Assembly (NCBI GenBank): GCA_002320595.1
Contig: DCKB01000010.1
Span: 1-64,000 of the forward strand
Source of the DNA: Christensenella sp. UBA1685
Lineage (GTDB): Bacteria > Bacillota > Clostridia > Christensenellales > CAG-138
Length of the DNA: 64,000 nucleotides
Direction of reading: 5' to 3'
Part shown: positions 1 through 8,749 of the stretch, piece by piece
Position numbering within the stretch: position 1 is the stretch's first letter
Layout of the letters: each line of letters opens with the position of its first letter
The notes under the pieces: model-generated
The model's input: only the letters and a program-made list of their open reading frames with translations
Told to the model about the DNA's origin: nothing
The model's database searches: none
Translations under genes and position numbers: made by a program

Positions 1-5
1 AATTT

Positions 6-33
6 CGGGGCGCGGCCTTTTGGCCGCGCCCCG
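6..33 (-). terminator. Hairpin downstream of prfB
   Basis: A perfect 12-bp inverted repeat with a four-base loop lies 13 bases after the prfB stop codon. It is placed as an intrinsic terminator for the leftward prfB transcript. The expected U tract would run off the window edge (only AAATT is visible), so terminator activity is inferred from position and stem strength. Confidence 0.6.
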
Positions 34-46
34 CTCACTCACTTCA

Positions 47-1148
47 TTATGATTGTACCAAATATGCATGGATGAACGGATCGAGCTCGCCATCCATCAC
101 AGCCTGAATGTTGCCGTTTTCCACGTTCGTGCGGTGATCCTTTACAAGCGTGTAAGGCTGGAAGACGTAGGAGCGGATCTGGCTGCCCCATTCGATCTTT
201 TTCATTTCGCCCTTGATCTCCGCCATCTGCTCCATGCGCTCACGCTCCTGCAGTTCGAGGAGCTTGCCGCGCAGAATGCGCATCGCCATTTCCTTGTTCT
301 GAAGCTGGCTGCGTTCGTTCTGGCATTGCACAACGATGCCTGTGGGCAAATGCGTGATGCGGATGGCAGAACTCACCTTGTTCACGTTCTGGCCGCCTGC
401 GCCGCCGGAGCGGTAAGTGTCGATGCGCAGATCATCCGGGTCGATCTCAATATCATTGCTGTCATCGTCAAAAATGGGGGTGACATCAAGCGACGCAAAC
501 GACGTATGCCGCCTGCCGGAAGAATCGAACGGCGAAATGCGCACAAGGCGGTGCACGCCTTTTTCCGCCTTCAGGTATCCATAGGCATTGTCGCCATCCA
601 CCTCAAAGGTGACGCTTTTGATGCCGGCCTCTTCGCCATCCAGCAGGTCGATCACCTTCACGGCAAAGCCGTGCTTTTCACAATAACGGGTGTACATGCG
701 GTAAAGCAGGGATACCCAGTCCTGCGCCTCGGTTCCGCCCGCACCCGCATGAAGGGAAAGCACAGCGTTCTGCGCATCGTACGGCCCCTTGAGCAGCGTT
801 TCCAGTTTAAGCGCCTCAACCGCTTCCGTAAGCGCATCGTATTCCGCGCCGATCTCTTCAAGCAGGCTTTCTTCATTCTCCTCGTCCGCCATTTCGATCA
901 AGGTTTCCAAGTCGTCCGCCCTGCGGGCGAGCTTGTCATACTTTTCAAGTTTGGCGGACACAACCTTCATGCGCTGGTTGACCTTGTTGGCGTTCTCCAC
1001 ATCCTCCCAAAAGCCTTCCGCGCCCATCTGTTCTTCCAACCTCCCTTTTTCTTCGCCCAACTTGGCGAGGTCAAAGGGATTCACCTGCCTTTTTCAGTGT
1101 TTCCAACGTGGCGGCAAGCTGCTGCCTGTACTCATCGAGCTGGATCAC
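47..1148 (-). CDS. prfB: Peptide chain release factor 2, with programmed +1 frameshift
   Basis: Release factor 2 recognises UGA and UAA in the ribosomal A site and triggers peptide release. The main frame carries the RF2 codon-reading tripeptide SPF and the catalytic GGQ motif (GGAGGQNVN). An upstream frame begins at a GTG at 1148 after the SD-like GGAAGTGAG, reads 25 codons, and meets an in-frame TGA at 1073-1071 inside CTTTGAC. Slipping +1 there continues into the main frame (DLAKLGEEKG), giving about 366 residues, the usual RF2 length. A slightly earlier ATG at 1169 lacks a good SD. Calling only the main frame from the GTG near 1084 would lose the true N terminus. It lies leftward, downstream of secA. 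Confidence 0.95.
1071..1084 (-). promoter_or_regulatory. prfB: prfB autoregulatory frameshift site
   Basis: On the minus strand the sequence AGGTGAATCCCTTTGAC joins an SD-like AGGTGA to the slippery CTT codon followed by TGA and C. This is the classic RF2 autoregulation layout: when RF2 is scarce the ribosome stalls at the poorly terminated UGA C and slips +1, making more RF2. The SD-like element sits somewhat further from CTT than the AGGGGG of Escherichia coli. Confidence 0.9.
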
Positions 1149-1257
1149 TTTTCTCACTTCCTTTATCATTAATTTTTGAGGTTTGCGGCTTAATTTTGCA
1201 CGTTAACAGCCTTCTTTATTTTTCGGGTTTCCCTTGATTTTCAACCTGCTGCCCGCG

Positions 1258-3990
1258 CTATTCGCTGCGCCCGCAGCAGTTTTTGTACTTTTTCCCGCTG
1301 CCACAGGGGCAGGGGTCGTTCCGGCCGGGCTTTTTGTCCGCACGCTTGGGCTGCGGCTTCGTATCGCCCGATGTTTCCACAGGCTTTGCAAGCTGTTCGC
1401 GCTTCTGCGGCGCAGTGCGTACGGAAACATGGAACAGGGTGCGCACCGTGCGTTCCCGGATGCCGACAACCATCTCGTCAAACATATCAAACCCCGCGTT
1501 GCGGTAGGCCACCACCGGATCCTTCTGCGCAATGGCCTGCAGGCCGATGCCCTGGCGGAGTTGATCCATCGCATCAATGTGATCCATCCAGTGCGAATCC
1601 ACCGCGCGCAGCAACATCACACGCTCAACCTCGCGCATGTTCGCGCCTGCGGCCGCGATATCGCGTTCCCGCTTGTCATACGTTTGCCGCACGAGCTCCT
1701 GCGCTTTTTCGGCGAGCTCCTCCCGGGACGAAATGCCGTGGAGCTGGCCGGTGTAATCTTCACCGGTAATCTGCTGAAGCTCCGTATACAGCCCCTGCAG
1801 GTCCCACGCATCCGGCTTGGAGGCGGGCGGTGCGCAAAGCGCAAGGCGTGCTTCCACCGTTTCATGCATCATTTCCTCAATGGAATCATGGATGTCCTCA
1901 CCCATGAGCACGCGCCGCCGCTGGCCATAAATGATCTCGCGCTGCTTGTTCATCACGTCGTCGTATTGCAGCACGTTCTTGCGGATGTCAAAGTTGTGCG
2001 TTTCCACGCGCTTCTGCGCGCCCTCAATCTGCTTGGTCAGGATGCCCATTTCAATGGGGATGTCGTCATCCGGCGAAAGGCGGCTCATGATGTCCTTGAT
2101 GCGCTCGCCGCCAAAGCGAAGCATCAGTTCATCCTGCAGGGATACATAGAAACGCGTGGAGCCGGGATCGCCCTGGCGGCCTGCGCGGCCGCGCAGCTGG
2201 TTGTCAATGCGGCGGGACTCGTGGCGCTCCGTGCCGATAATGTGCAGTCCGCCCACGGCAACCACGCGGTCATGCTCCGCATCCGTAACCTTTTTATGTT
2301 TCGCATAGGCTTCGTTATACGCCTGACGCGCGGCAAGCACGTCCGCATCCTCCGTTTCCGCGTGGCCTGTCGCTTCCTCGATGAGCGCCTCGTCAATGCC
2401 GTTTTGGCGCAATTCGCGCCGGGCAAGAAATTCCGGGTTGCCGCCGAGCAGGATATCCGTACCGCGGCCCGCCATGTTCGTGGCGATGGTCACGTTGCCG
2501 AATTTGCCCGCCTGCGCGACAATCTCCGCTTCTTTTGCATGCATCTTCGCATTGAGCACCTCGTGCTTGATGCCGCGGCGGGAAAGCATTGCGCTCACAA
2601 GCTCGCTCTTTTCCACGGAGATCGTACCCACCAGGATCGGCTGCCCCGTTTTGTTTACGGATGCAATTTCCTCCACAACCGCCTTGAACTTACCTGCCTC
2701 GGTGGTATACACCACGTCGTTATAGTCCTTGCGTGCGAGCGGCTTGTTGGTGGGGATTTCCACAACGTCGAGATCGTAGATGGACTGGAACTCCGCCTCC
2801 TCGGTTTTCGCCGTTCCCGTCATGCCCGCGAGCTTTTTGAACATGCGGAAATAGTTTTGGAACGTAATGGTCGCAAGCGTTTTGTTTTCCCGCTCCACCT
2901 TCACATTCTCTTTGGCTTCAAGCGCCTGGTGCAGCCCGTCGCTGTAACGCCTGCCAAGCATGAGGCGGCCGGTGAATTCGTCCACGATGAGCACCTGCCC
3001 ATCCTGCACGACATAATCCTTATCGCGCTGGAACAGCGCGTGCGCCTTGAGCGCCTGCAGGATGTGGTGGTTGAGCTCCGTGTTCTCGCTGTCCGAAATA
3101 TCGTCAATGCCGAAAAACTGTTCCGCCTTGCGAAGGCCCTGCTGGGTCAGCGCCACGGTGCGCGCCTTGATGTCGGCCATGTAATCGCCGCTCTCCGGCT
3201 GCTCCTCGCCCATCAAGATCTCGGTTTTTGAAAGCTTTTCAATGTTTGCGCCGCGTTCAAGTCTGCGCACAAAGCGATCCGCCTTCACATAAAGGTCGGT
3301 GGATTTTTCGCCCTGACCCGAGATGATAAGCGGCGTGCGCGCCTCATCGATGAGGATGGAGTCCACCTCGTCCACAATGGCATAGTTCAGCTCGCGCTGC
3401 ACCATCTGTTCCTTGTAGACCACCATGTTATCGCGCAGATAGTCGAAGCCGAACTCGTTATTTGTGCCGTACGTAATGTCGCAGGCATATGCCTTGCGGC
3501 GCGCGTCGTTGTCAAGTTCATGCACGATGCAGCCTACCGTGAGGCCGAGGAAGCGGTAGATTTTTCCCATCCACTGCGCGTCGCGCTTTGCAAGGTAATC
3601 GTTTACGGTAACGATGTGAACGCCGTGGCCCGTGAGCGCGTTCAGGTATGCGGGAAGCGTTTCGGTGATGGTTTTTCCTTCACCGGTCTTCATTTCCGCA
3701 ATGCGGCCCTGATGCAGCACAATGCCGCCCAAAAGCTGCACATCGAAATGCCTTTGCCCGATGGTGCGCTGCGCCGCCTCGCGCACAACCGCAAAGGCTT
3801 CCGGCAAAAGGCCGTCCAACGTTTCGCCCGCGCCAAGCCGTTCCTTGAATTCCATGGTCTTTGCGCGCAGCGCCTCATCCGAAAGCGCGTGCATTTCCGG
3901 TTCCAGCGCATTGATCCGGTGCACCTGCGGCATCAGCTTTTTGACTCTGCTTTCGCTCGTATTGCCGAGCAGTTTATCGATAAAGCCCAT
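1258..3990 (-). CDS. secA: Preprotein translocase ATPase SecA
   Basis: SecA is the ATPase motor that drives unfolded preproteins through the SecYEG channel. The 910-residue product has a Walker A motif (MKTGEGKT), the DEVD Walker B box, helicase domain II with MAGRGTDILLGG, and a C-terminal zinc-binding SEC-C tail (CPCGSGKKYKNCC) that binds SecB or ribosomes. The frame is open upstream, but the ATG at 3990 is chosen because it follows a strong SD (GGAAAGGCGG) and begins with the usual N terminus MGFIDKLLG. It is followed leftward by prfB, a common gene pair in Bacillota. Confidence 0.97.
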   Translation of the reverse strand: MGFIDKLLGNTSESRVKKLMPQVHRINALEPEMHALSDEALRAKTMEFKERLGAGETLDGLLPEAFAVVREAAQRTIGQRHFDVQLLGGIVLHQGRIAEMKTGEGKTITETLPAYLNALTGHGVHIVTVNDYLAKRDAQWMGKIYRFLGLTVGCIVHELDNDARRKAYACDITYGTNNEFGFDYLRDNMVVYKEQMVQRELNYAIVDEVDSILIDEARTPLIISGQGEKSTDLYVKADRFVRRLERGANIEKLSKTEILMGEEQPESGDYMADIKARTVALTQQGLRKAEQFFGIDDISDSENTELNHHILQALKAHALFQRDKDYVVQDGQVLIVDEFTGRLMLGRRYSDGLHQALEAKENVKVERENKTLATITFQNYFRMFKKLAGMTGTAKTEEAEFQSIYDLDVVEIPTNKPLARKDYNDVVYTTEAGKFKAVVEEIASVNKTGQPILVGTISVEKSELVSAMLSRRGIKHEVLNAKMHAKEAEIVAQAGKFGNVTIATNMAGRGTDILLGGNPEFLARRELRQNGIDEALIEEATGHAETEDADVLAARQAYNEAYAKHKKVTDAEHDRVVAVGGLHIIGTERHESRRIDNQLRGRAGRQGDPGSTRFYVSLQDELMLRFGGERIKDIMSRLSPDDDIPIEMGILTKQIEGAQKRVETHNFDIRKNVLQYDDVMNKQREIIYGQRRRVLMGEDIHDSIEEMMHETVEARLALCAPPASKPDAWDLQGLYTELQQITGEDYTGQLHGISSREELAEKAQELVRQTYDKRERDIAAAGANMREVERVMLLRAVDSHWMDHIDAMDQLRQGIGLQAIAQKDPVVAYRNAGFDMFDEMVVGIRERTVRTLFHVSVRTAPQKREQLAKPVETSGDTKPQPKRADKKPGRNDPCPCGSGKKYKNCCGRSE

Positions 3991-4043
3991 TTTTTCCGCC
4001 TTTCCTCTGTATTCACGCCGCACCCATAGAGTGCAACAGTTTG

Positions 4044-4072
4044 ATTTTACCACGCAGCGCACAGCTTGACAA
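4044..4072 (-). promoter_or_regulatory. secA sigma-A promoter
   Basis: On the minus strand TTGTCA (4072-4067) and TAAAAT (4049-4044) are separated by exactly 17 bases and lie about 55 bases upstream of the secA start. Both hexamers are one base from consensus. It sits back to back with the rightward promoter for the transporter gene. Confidence 0.75.
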
Positions 4073-4134
4073 CGTTTGTGCGCCAAAGCCTCACAGTTTT
4101 CACACAATTCATACGCTTTCGGGCTAAACTGTGC

Positions 4135-4140
4135 TATACT
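4135..4140 (+). promoter_or_regulatory. Extended -10 box for the first EamA gene
   Basis: TATACT preceded by TGC forms an extended -10 element; no good -35 box is seen at 17 bases. Transcription would start 7-8 bases later, practically at the ATG at 4148, and no SD precedes that ATG, so a leaderless mRNA is possible. Confidence 0.5.
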
Positions 4141-4147
4141 GTTATGT

Positions 4148-5116
4148 ATGAAAAAAGATACTTCAAAACAAGTGCTTGGCATGGTTTCCGCCACGGCCTC
4201 CTCGCTTCTGTTCGGGCTGAGTTTCATGTTCGTAAAGCAAAGCGTAAACAATGTTTCCGCTTTCACGTTGCTTTCCTGGCGTTTCCTGTTCGCGTTCTTC
4301 GCCATGGGCCTCTGTGCGCTGCTGGGATTGTTTAAGCTCAACCTGCGCGGCAAGGATTTAAAGCCCCTTCTGCTCATCGCCATATTCCAACCGCTGATCT
4401 ATTACCTCGGCGAAACCTGGGGCATCGCGCTGACCACTTCTTCCGAAAGTGGTACCGTTATGGCCTGCGTTCCGATTGTGACATTGATTTTAAGCGGCAG
4501 CATCCTGAAGGAACCGCCCACAAAGCTGCAAACCATCAGCATCATTGTTTCCGTTTTGGGCGTGCTCATTATCGTGCTTGTCAAAGGGCTCTCCGCCTCG
4601 CTAAACCCGCTGGGATACCTGCTGCTTGTGGTCGCCATGTTCAGCGACAGCCTGTTTGTGATTTTCTCACGCAAGGCCGCGGCCTACACGAGCACCGAAA
4701 AGACGTTCATCATGTCTGCAATGGGCGCGCTCGTGTTCACGCTTTGCGCGCTCGTTGAGCATGGAACTGCGGGCACGCTGCGCGAATTCGTGCTTCTTCC
4801 GTTTGTAAACCGCGATTTTCTGTTCTCCCTGCTCTATCTTTCCGTGGGTTGTTCCGTTGTCGCGTTTGTGCTGTGCAATTATGGCATTTCCATCATCGGT
4901 GCAACGCGCTCCGCTTCGTTTGCAGCGCTTACCACCATTGTTTCCGTGGTTGCAGGCGTTCTGTTCCTGCACGAAGGCTTTTCCATATGGCAGGGCGCTG
5001 GAACCATCCTAGTGCTTGCCGGAGTGTATGGCGCAAACCGTATGCCGAAAAATGCCGTGCCGCTTGAAAACATGGAAACCCTTGAAGCAATGCGCACGGA
5101 AGAGGGCGCCCAATAA
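4148..5116 (+). CDS. EamA/DMT-family transporter, first of a tandem pair
   Basis: This is a 322-residue polytopic membrane protein of the drug/metabolite transporter superfamily, with about ten hydrophobic segments arranged as two EamA repeats. Family hallmarks include the glycine- and proline-rich turn SASLNPLGYLL and the helix SASFAALTTIVSVVAG near the C terminus. Such carriers export amino acids, sugars or other metabolites; the substrate cannot be read from sequence. The next gene encodes a close paralogue with long identical stretches, showing a tandem duplication. The start ATG has no clear SD and sits just after an extended -10 box. The C terminus is a short charged tail. Confidence 0.85.
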   Translation: MKKDTSKQVLGMVSATASSLLFGLSFMFVKQSVNNVSAFTLLSWRFLFAFFAMGLCALLGLFKLNLRGKDLKPLLLIAIFQPLIYYLGETWGIALTTSSESGTVMACVPIVTLILSGSILKEPPTKLQTISIIVSVLGVLIIVLVKGLSASLNPLGYLLLVVAMFSDSLFVIFSRKAAAYTSTEKTFIMSAMGALVFTLCALVEHGTAGTLREFVLLPFVNRDFLFSLLYLSVGCSVVAFVLCNYGISIIGATRSASFAALTTIVSVVAGVLFLHEGFSIWQGAGTILVLAGVYGANRMPKNAVPLENMETLEAMRTEEGAQ

Positions 5117-5185
5117 GCCCCTCTCCAGTTGTTGCTGCGTCCCCCGGCTTTCCCAAAACGAAAGATACAGGTAATAAAGTAAACC

Positions 5186-6160
5186 ATGAAACATACAGCC
5201 GCCAAATCGTCCGTTGCAATGGCCTGCGCCATGATGTCCTCTCTTCTTTTCGGGCTCAGTTTCATTTTCGTGAAACAGAGTGTGAATGAAGTTTCTACCT
5301 TTACCCTGCTTTCCTGGCGTTTCCTGTTCGCATTTTTCGGCATGTGCATCTGTGCCCTGTTCGGGCTTTTAAAAATCAGTCTGCGCCGCAAGCCCCTCAA
5401 GCCGCTGCTTTTGATCGCCCTTTTTCAACCCATCCTTTACTACATCGTGGAAACCTGGGGCATTGCGCTGACCACTGCCACCGAAAGCGGTATCGTCATC
5501 GCATGCATCCCCATCGTTACGGTGATTTTAAGCGCACTCATGCTTAAGGAGCCTCCCACCAGGCGGCAGACGTTAAGCATCGTGCTCTCCGTTGCGGGCA
5601 TTTTCATCATGGTGTTGATCAAAGGGTTTTCCGCCTCGCTCAACCCCCTTGGATATCTGTTGCTTTTCATCACCATATCCAGCGCCGGGCTGTATGTGAT
5701 CTATTCGCGTAAAGCCGCTGCCTACACCAGCACAGAAAAGACCTTCATTATGTCCGCGGCGGGCGCCCTTGTGTTCACCGTATGCGCAGTGGTCGAACAC
5801 GCTGCAGCAGGCACGTTTCGGGAGTTCATCACGCTTCCGTTTACGAATCATGATTTTCTTATTTCGCTGCTTTACCTTTCCGTCGCCTGCTCCGTAATCG
5901 CCACCATGCTGCGCAATTACAGCATTTCAGAGATCGGTGCAACCCGCACCGCTTCCTTCGCCGTGCTTACCACAGTCGTCTCCGTTGTAGCCGGTGTTGT
6001 TTTCTTAAACGAGCCGTTTTCATTTGCGCAGGGCGTTGCTACCGTTCTTGTGCTCGCAGGCGTATACGGGGCAAACCACATACCGAAGAACGCAGTGCCG
6101 CTTAATTCTCCGGCGTTCTGTGAATCGCTGCCCGAAAAAGAAAAAGGAGGCGGAGTTTGA
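5186..6160 (+). CDS. EamA/DMT-family transporter, second of a tandem pair
   Basis: This 324-residue membrane protein is a close paralogue of the gene 69 bases upstream: blocks such as LLFGLSF, TLLSWRFLFAF and SRKAAAYTSTEKTFIM are shared nearly unchanged. It has two EamA repeats and about ten membrane segments. Divergence is spread along the whole protein, as expected after tandem duplication followed by drift, possibly with different substrates. The SD before the ATG is weak (ACAGG). Its stop overlaps the start of the following ydcF-like gene by one base (TGATG), so those two genes are translationally coupled. Confidence 0.85.
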   Translation: MKHTAAKSSVAMACAMMSSLLFGLSFIFVKQSVNEVSTFTLLSWRFLFAFFGMCICALFGLLKISLRRKPLKPLLLIALFQPILYYIVETWGIALTTATESGIVIACIPIVTVILSALMLKEPPTRRQTLSIVLSVAGIFIMVLIKGFSASLNPLGYLLLFITISSAGLYVIYSRKAAAYTSTEKTFIMSAAGALVFTVCAVVEHAAAGTFREFITLPFTNHDFLISLLYLSVACSVIATMLRNYSISEIGATRTASFAVLTTVVSVVAGVVFLNEPFSFAQGVATVLVLAGVYGANHIPKNAVPLNSPAFCESLPEKEKGGGV

Positions 6161-6918
6161 TGCTGCGTACCCTTTTCATCCTGCTTGGAGCATTGGGCGT
6201 GGGTGACACCCTCGTCGTTTCCGCATATTCCAACATGAATTTCGGCACGGTGCTCCCGCTGATCCTTGGCGCGCCGCTACTGCTCATAGGCATCTTTTTC
6301 AGGCCGGTTACAGCGTTCTTCAGCTCCACCGTACTTGGCGCATGGGTTAAGTGGGCTTTGGTCGCTGCATATACTGCCTTTTTTACGCTTGTAGCAATAT
6401 GTTCCTGCCTGATTTACCGGGAAGGGCATGCATCGCCGCCTGCAGGCGCGGATGCGGTAATCGTGCTTGGCTGCGGCGTGCGTGGAGAGCGTGTTTCGCT
6501 TACGCTTGCGCGCAGGCTGGACGCAGCGCTCGCCTATTTGGAGGAAAACCCGAAAGCCTATGTTGTTGTTTCCGGTGGACAAGGTGCGGGGGAAGACATT
6601 TCCGAGGCGGAGGCAATGCGGCGTTACCTCGCTGCACATGGGATTGAAGAAAGCCGCATCCTCATGGAGGACAAATCCATGAGCACTTTGGAGAACTTCC
6701 TTTTTTCCAAGGCGCTGATCGATGATGCAGTTGGCCCGGATGCAAAGCTCGTGTTCGTAACAACACGCTTCCATGTGTTCCGTTCGGAGCGCATTGCCCG
6801 TTCGTTGGGCATTGAAGCCGAGGGGTTCGGCGCGGATGACGTTGCTTGGCTCAGCCCGAACAATTACCTGCGTGAAACTTGCGCCATCGTTTATTACCGG
6901 CTTGCCGGGCGCATTTAG
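6160..6918 (+). CDS. YdcF/SanA-like DUF218 membrane protein
   Basis: This 252-residue protein has two or three N-terminal membrane segments (residues 1-90) followed by a DUF218 domain. The domain shows the family motifs ADAVIVLGCGV, VVVSGGQG, EAEAMRRYL and STLENFLFSK. Relatives such as SanA and YdcF are linked to envelope integrity, but their reaction is not established. The ATG at 6160 follows an ideal SD (AAAGGAGGCGG) and overlaps the stop of the transporter gene; an alternative TTG one codon upstream is less well placed. It likely belongs to one rightward operon with the transporters. Confidence 0.8.
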   Translation: MLRTLFILLGALGVGDTLVVSAYSNMNFGTVLPLILGAPLLLIGIFFRPVTAFFSSTVLGAWVKWALVAAYTAFFTLVAICSCLIYREGHASPPAGADAVIVLGCGVRGERVSLTLARRLDAALAYLEENPKAYVVVSGGQGAGEDISEAEAMRRYLAAHGIEESRILMEDKSMSTLENFLFSKALIDDAVGPDAKLVFVTTRFHVFRSERIARSLGIEAEGFGADDVAWLSPNNYLRETCAIVYYRLAGRI

Positions 6919-6930
6919 CGGGCAACCTCC

Positions 6931-7800
6931 ATGCATTTTAAAGCTGCACGCGGAATCCTTTCCGCCCAAAATGGAATGAACCTGTTTCGTGGATGCACCC
7001 ACGGGTGCATCTATTGTGATTCACGTAGCCTGTGCTACGGAATGGATCATATCTTTGAGGATGTTGAGGTAAAGTGCAATGCGCCGGAACTGCTTGAAGC
7101 TGCGCTGCGCGCAAAGCGTAAGCCCTGCATGATCGGCACCGGCGCGATGAGCGATCCTTACCTTCCTTTCCCGGAAACGCTCGCTTTGACCCGGCAATGC
7201 CTTTCAATCATCGAGCGCCATGGCTTCGGCCTTGCCATTCAGACAAAATCTGCGCGCGTTCTCCGGGATCTGGATCTGCTTCGCAGCATCAATGAAAAAA
7301 GCAAATGCGTTGTTCAGATGACGCTTACAACATTTGATGAAGCGCTCTGCCGCATCGTCGAACCCAACGTAAGCACTACGCATGCACGCTTTGAAGCACT
7401 GCTGGCGCTTCAAAAGGCCGGCATTCCAACTGTTGTGTGGCTCTCGCCCATCCTGCCCTTTTTAAATGACACGGAAGAAAATCTGCGCGGGATATTGAGC
7501 TATTGCATTGACGCAGGCGTGCGCGGCATTCTCTGCTTTGGTATGGGCCTTACGCTCAGGGACGGCAACCGGGAATACTTTTATCGCAAGCTGGACGCAC
7601 ATTTCCCCGGCCTGCGGCAAAAATATGAGCGCACCTATGGTCTGAGCTACGAAGTAGGGAGCCCGAACAATGCACGCCTGATGCGCATTTTTGGCAGCAT
7701 CTGTACAGAGCATGGGATTTTACATGAGCCCGGTATGGTATTCGCCTATATACGGGAATATGAAAACAAGCGCAGCGGAGAACAGCTTTCGTTGTTCTAA
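6931..7800 (+). CDS. SPL-family radical SAM protein
   Basis: This is a 289-residue radical S-adenosylmethionine enzyme of the spore-photolyase-like family (COG1533). The cluster-binding CxxxCxxC reads RGCTHGCIYCDSR near residue 22, preceded by the typical opening LSAQNGMNLFRG. Classical SplB repairs spore photoproduct, but this shorter branch has no proven substrate. The last five residues are QLSLF, an exact match to the consensus peptide that binds the beta sliding clamp (DnaN), which would suit a DNA-linked role. The ATG has only a poor SD and lies 12 bases after the ydcF-like gene, so it probably depends on operon transcription. Confidence 0.85.
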   Translation: MHFKAARGILSAQNGMNLFRGCTHGCIYCDSRSLCYGMDHIFEDVEVKCNAPELLEAALRAKRKPCMIGTGAMSDPYLPFPETLALTRQCLSIIERHGFGLAIQTKSARVLRDLDLLRSINEKSKCVVQMTLTTFDEALCRIVEPNVSTTHARFEALLALQKAGIPTVVWLSPILPFLNDTEENLRGILSYCIDAGVRGILCFGMGLTLRDGNREYFYRKLDAHFPGLRQKYERTYGLSYEVGSPNNARLMRIFGSICTEHGILHEPGMVFAYIREYENKRSGEQLSLF

Positions 7801-7825
7801 GGCCGCACCCCCAACAGGACTAAGT

Positions 7826-8704
7826 ATGGAAAAAATGATGCAAAGGAAAGGCAAAAAGAAAACAATGTTCCTGATTGCGGCGGTTCTGGCCGCTGTATTG
7901 GTATTTTCTGCATTTGCGCTCTCACAAAAGCTTTCCGTGCAGCGTTATGTGCTTTCCACCGAAAAGCTGGGCGGCCCCGTGCGCCTTGCCGTTGTCGCTG
8001 ATTTGCACAGCACGCTTTACGGGGAAGGGCAGGAGGAGCTGATTGCCGCCATCCGGCAGGAGTCGCCGGATGCAGTGCTTTTTGTTGGCGACATTGTGAA
8101 CGATGGGCTTTCCGAGGAACCGGTGCGGTTTCTGTTTGAAGCGCTCAGCCCGCAATACCCCTGTTTCTATGTTAGCGGCAACCATGAATACTGGTCCGAC
8201 CGGTACAGCGCAATCAAAGCCATGATTTCCGGCTGTGGCGCCACGGTGCTGGAAGGCGAAGCGGCCCCGCTTGTGATAAACGGACAGGAGCTTTGTATCG
8301 CCGGCGTAGACGATCCGGAGTTCTGGGGCGGCTATTCCGCTTACGGCGGCTATGATATTCCCGCCGAATGGCTGACACAACTCAAAGCCTGCGGGGAAGC
8401 TGCAGCAAAAAGCGGTGCTTTCTCTGTGCTGCTCTCGCACAGGCCGGAGCTTGTGGATATCTATCGGGAAAGCGGGTTCGACCTTGTGGTTTCCGGCCAT
8501 GCGCACGGTGGTCAAGTGCGCATCCCCGGCCTCGTGAACGGCCTGTTTGCCCCCTGCCAAGGCTGGTTCCCACAATATGCAGGCGGCGTCTATGCGCTTG
8601 GCAGCACAACCCTTGTTGTGAGCCGCGGCCTTTGCCGCAATGAGCTGCCGCGCGTGTTCAACCGCCCTGAACTTGTGGTCCTCACCCTCTCCCCGCAGGC
8701 ATGA
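7826..8704 (+). CDS. Membrane-anchored metallophosphoesterase (YkuE-like)
   Basis: This 292-residue protein has one N-terminal membrane anchor (about residues 12-32) and an extracytoplasmic calcineurin-like phosphoesterase domain. The metal-binding motifs are all present: DLH (VVADLHS), GDIVND, GNHEY, the SHRPE histidine and the GHAHGGQ box. YkuE-type enzymes are Mn/Zn phosphoesterases at the cell surface; the physiological substrate here is unknown. The start at 7826 follows AGGA at good spacing; a nearby ATG pair a few codons on is possible. It closes the rightward gene run that starts at 4148. Confidence 0.85.
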   Translation: MEKMMQRKGKKKTMFLIAAVLAAVLVFSAFALSQKLSVQRYVLSTEKLGGPVRLAVVADLHSTLYGEGQEELIAAIRQESPDAVLFVGDIVNDGLSEEPVRFLFEALSPQYPCFYVSGNHEYWSDRYSAIKAMISGCGATVLEGEAAPLVINGQELCIAGVDDPEFWGGYSAYGGYDIPAEWLTQLKACGEAAAKSGAFSVLLSHRPELVDIYRESGFDLVVSGHAHGGQVRIPGLVNGLFAPCQGWFPQYAGGVYALGSTTLVVSRGLCRNELPRVFNRPELVVLTLSPQA

Positions 8705-8749
8705 GTCTATCAGGCTGCGATGTTGGATATTCCGGCGGTTTTTGTTACA

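Noticed and set aside
1234..3231. 665-codon rightward frame opposite secA
   Set aside because: It is an antisense shadow of the clearly identified secA gene, caused by strong third-position GC bias; it has no recognisable domain or SD.
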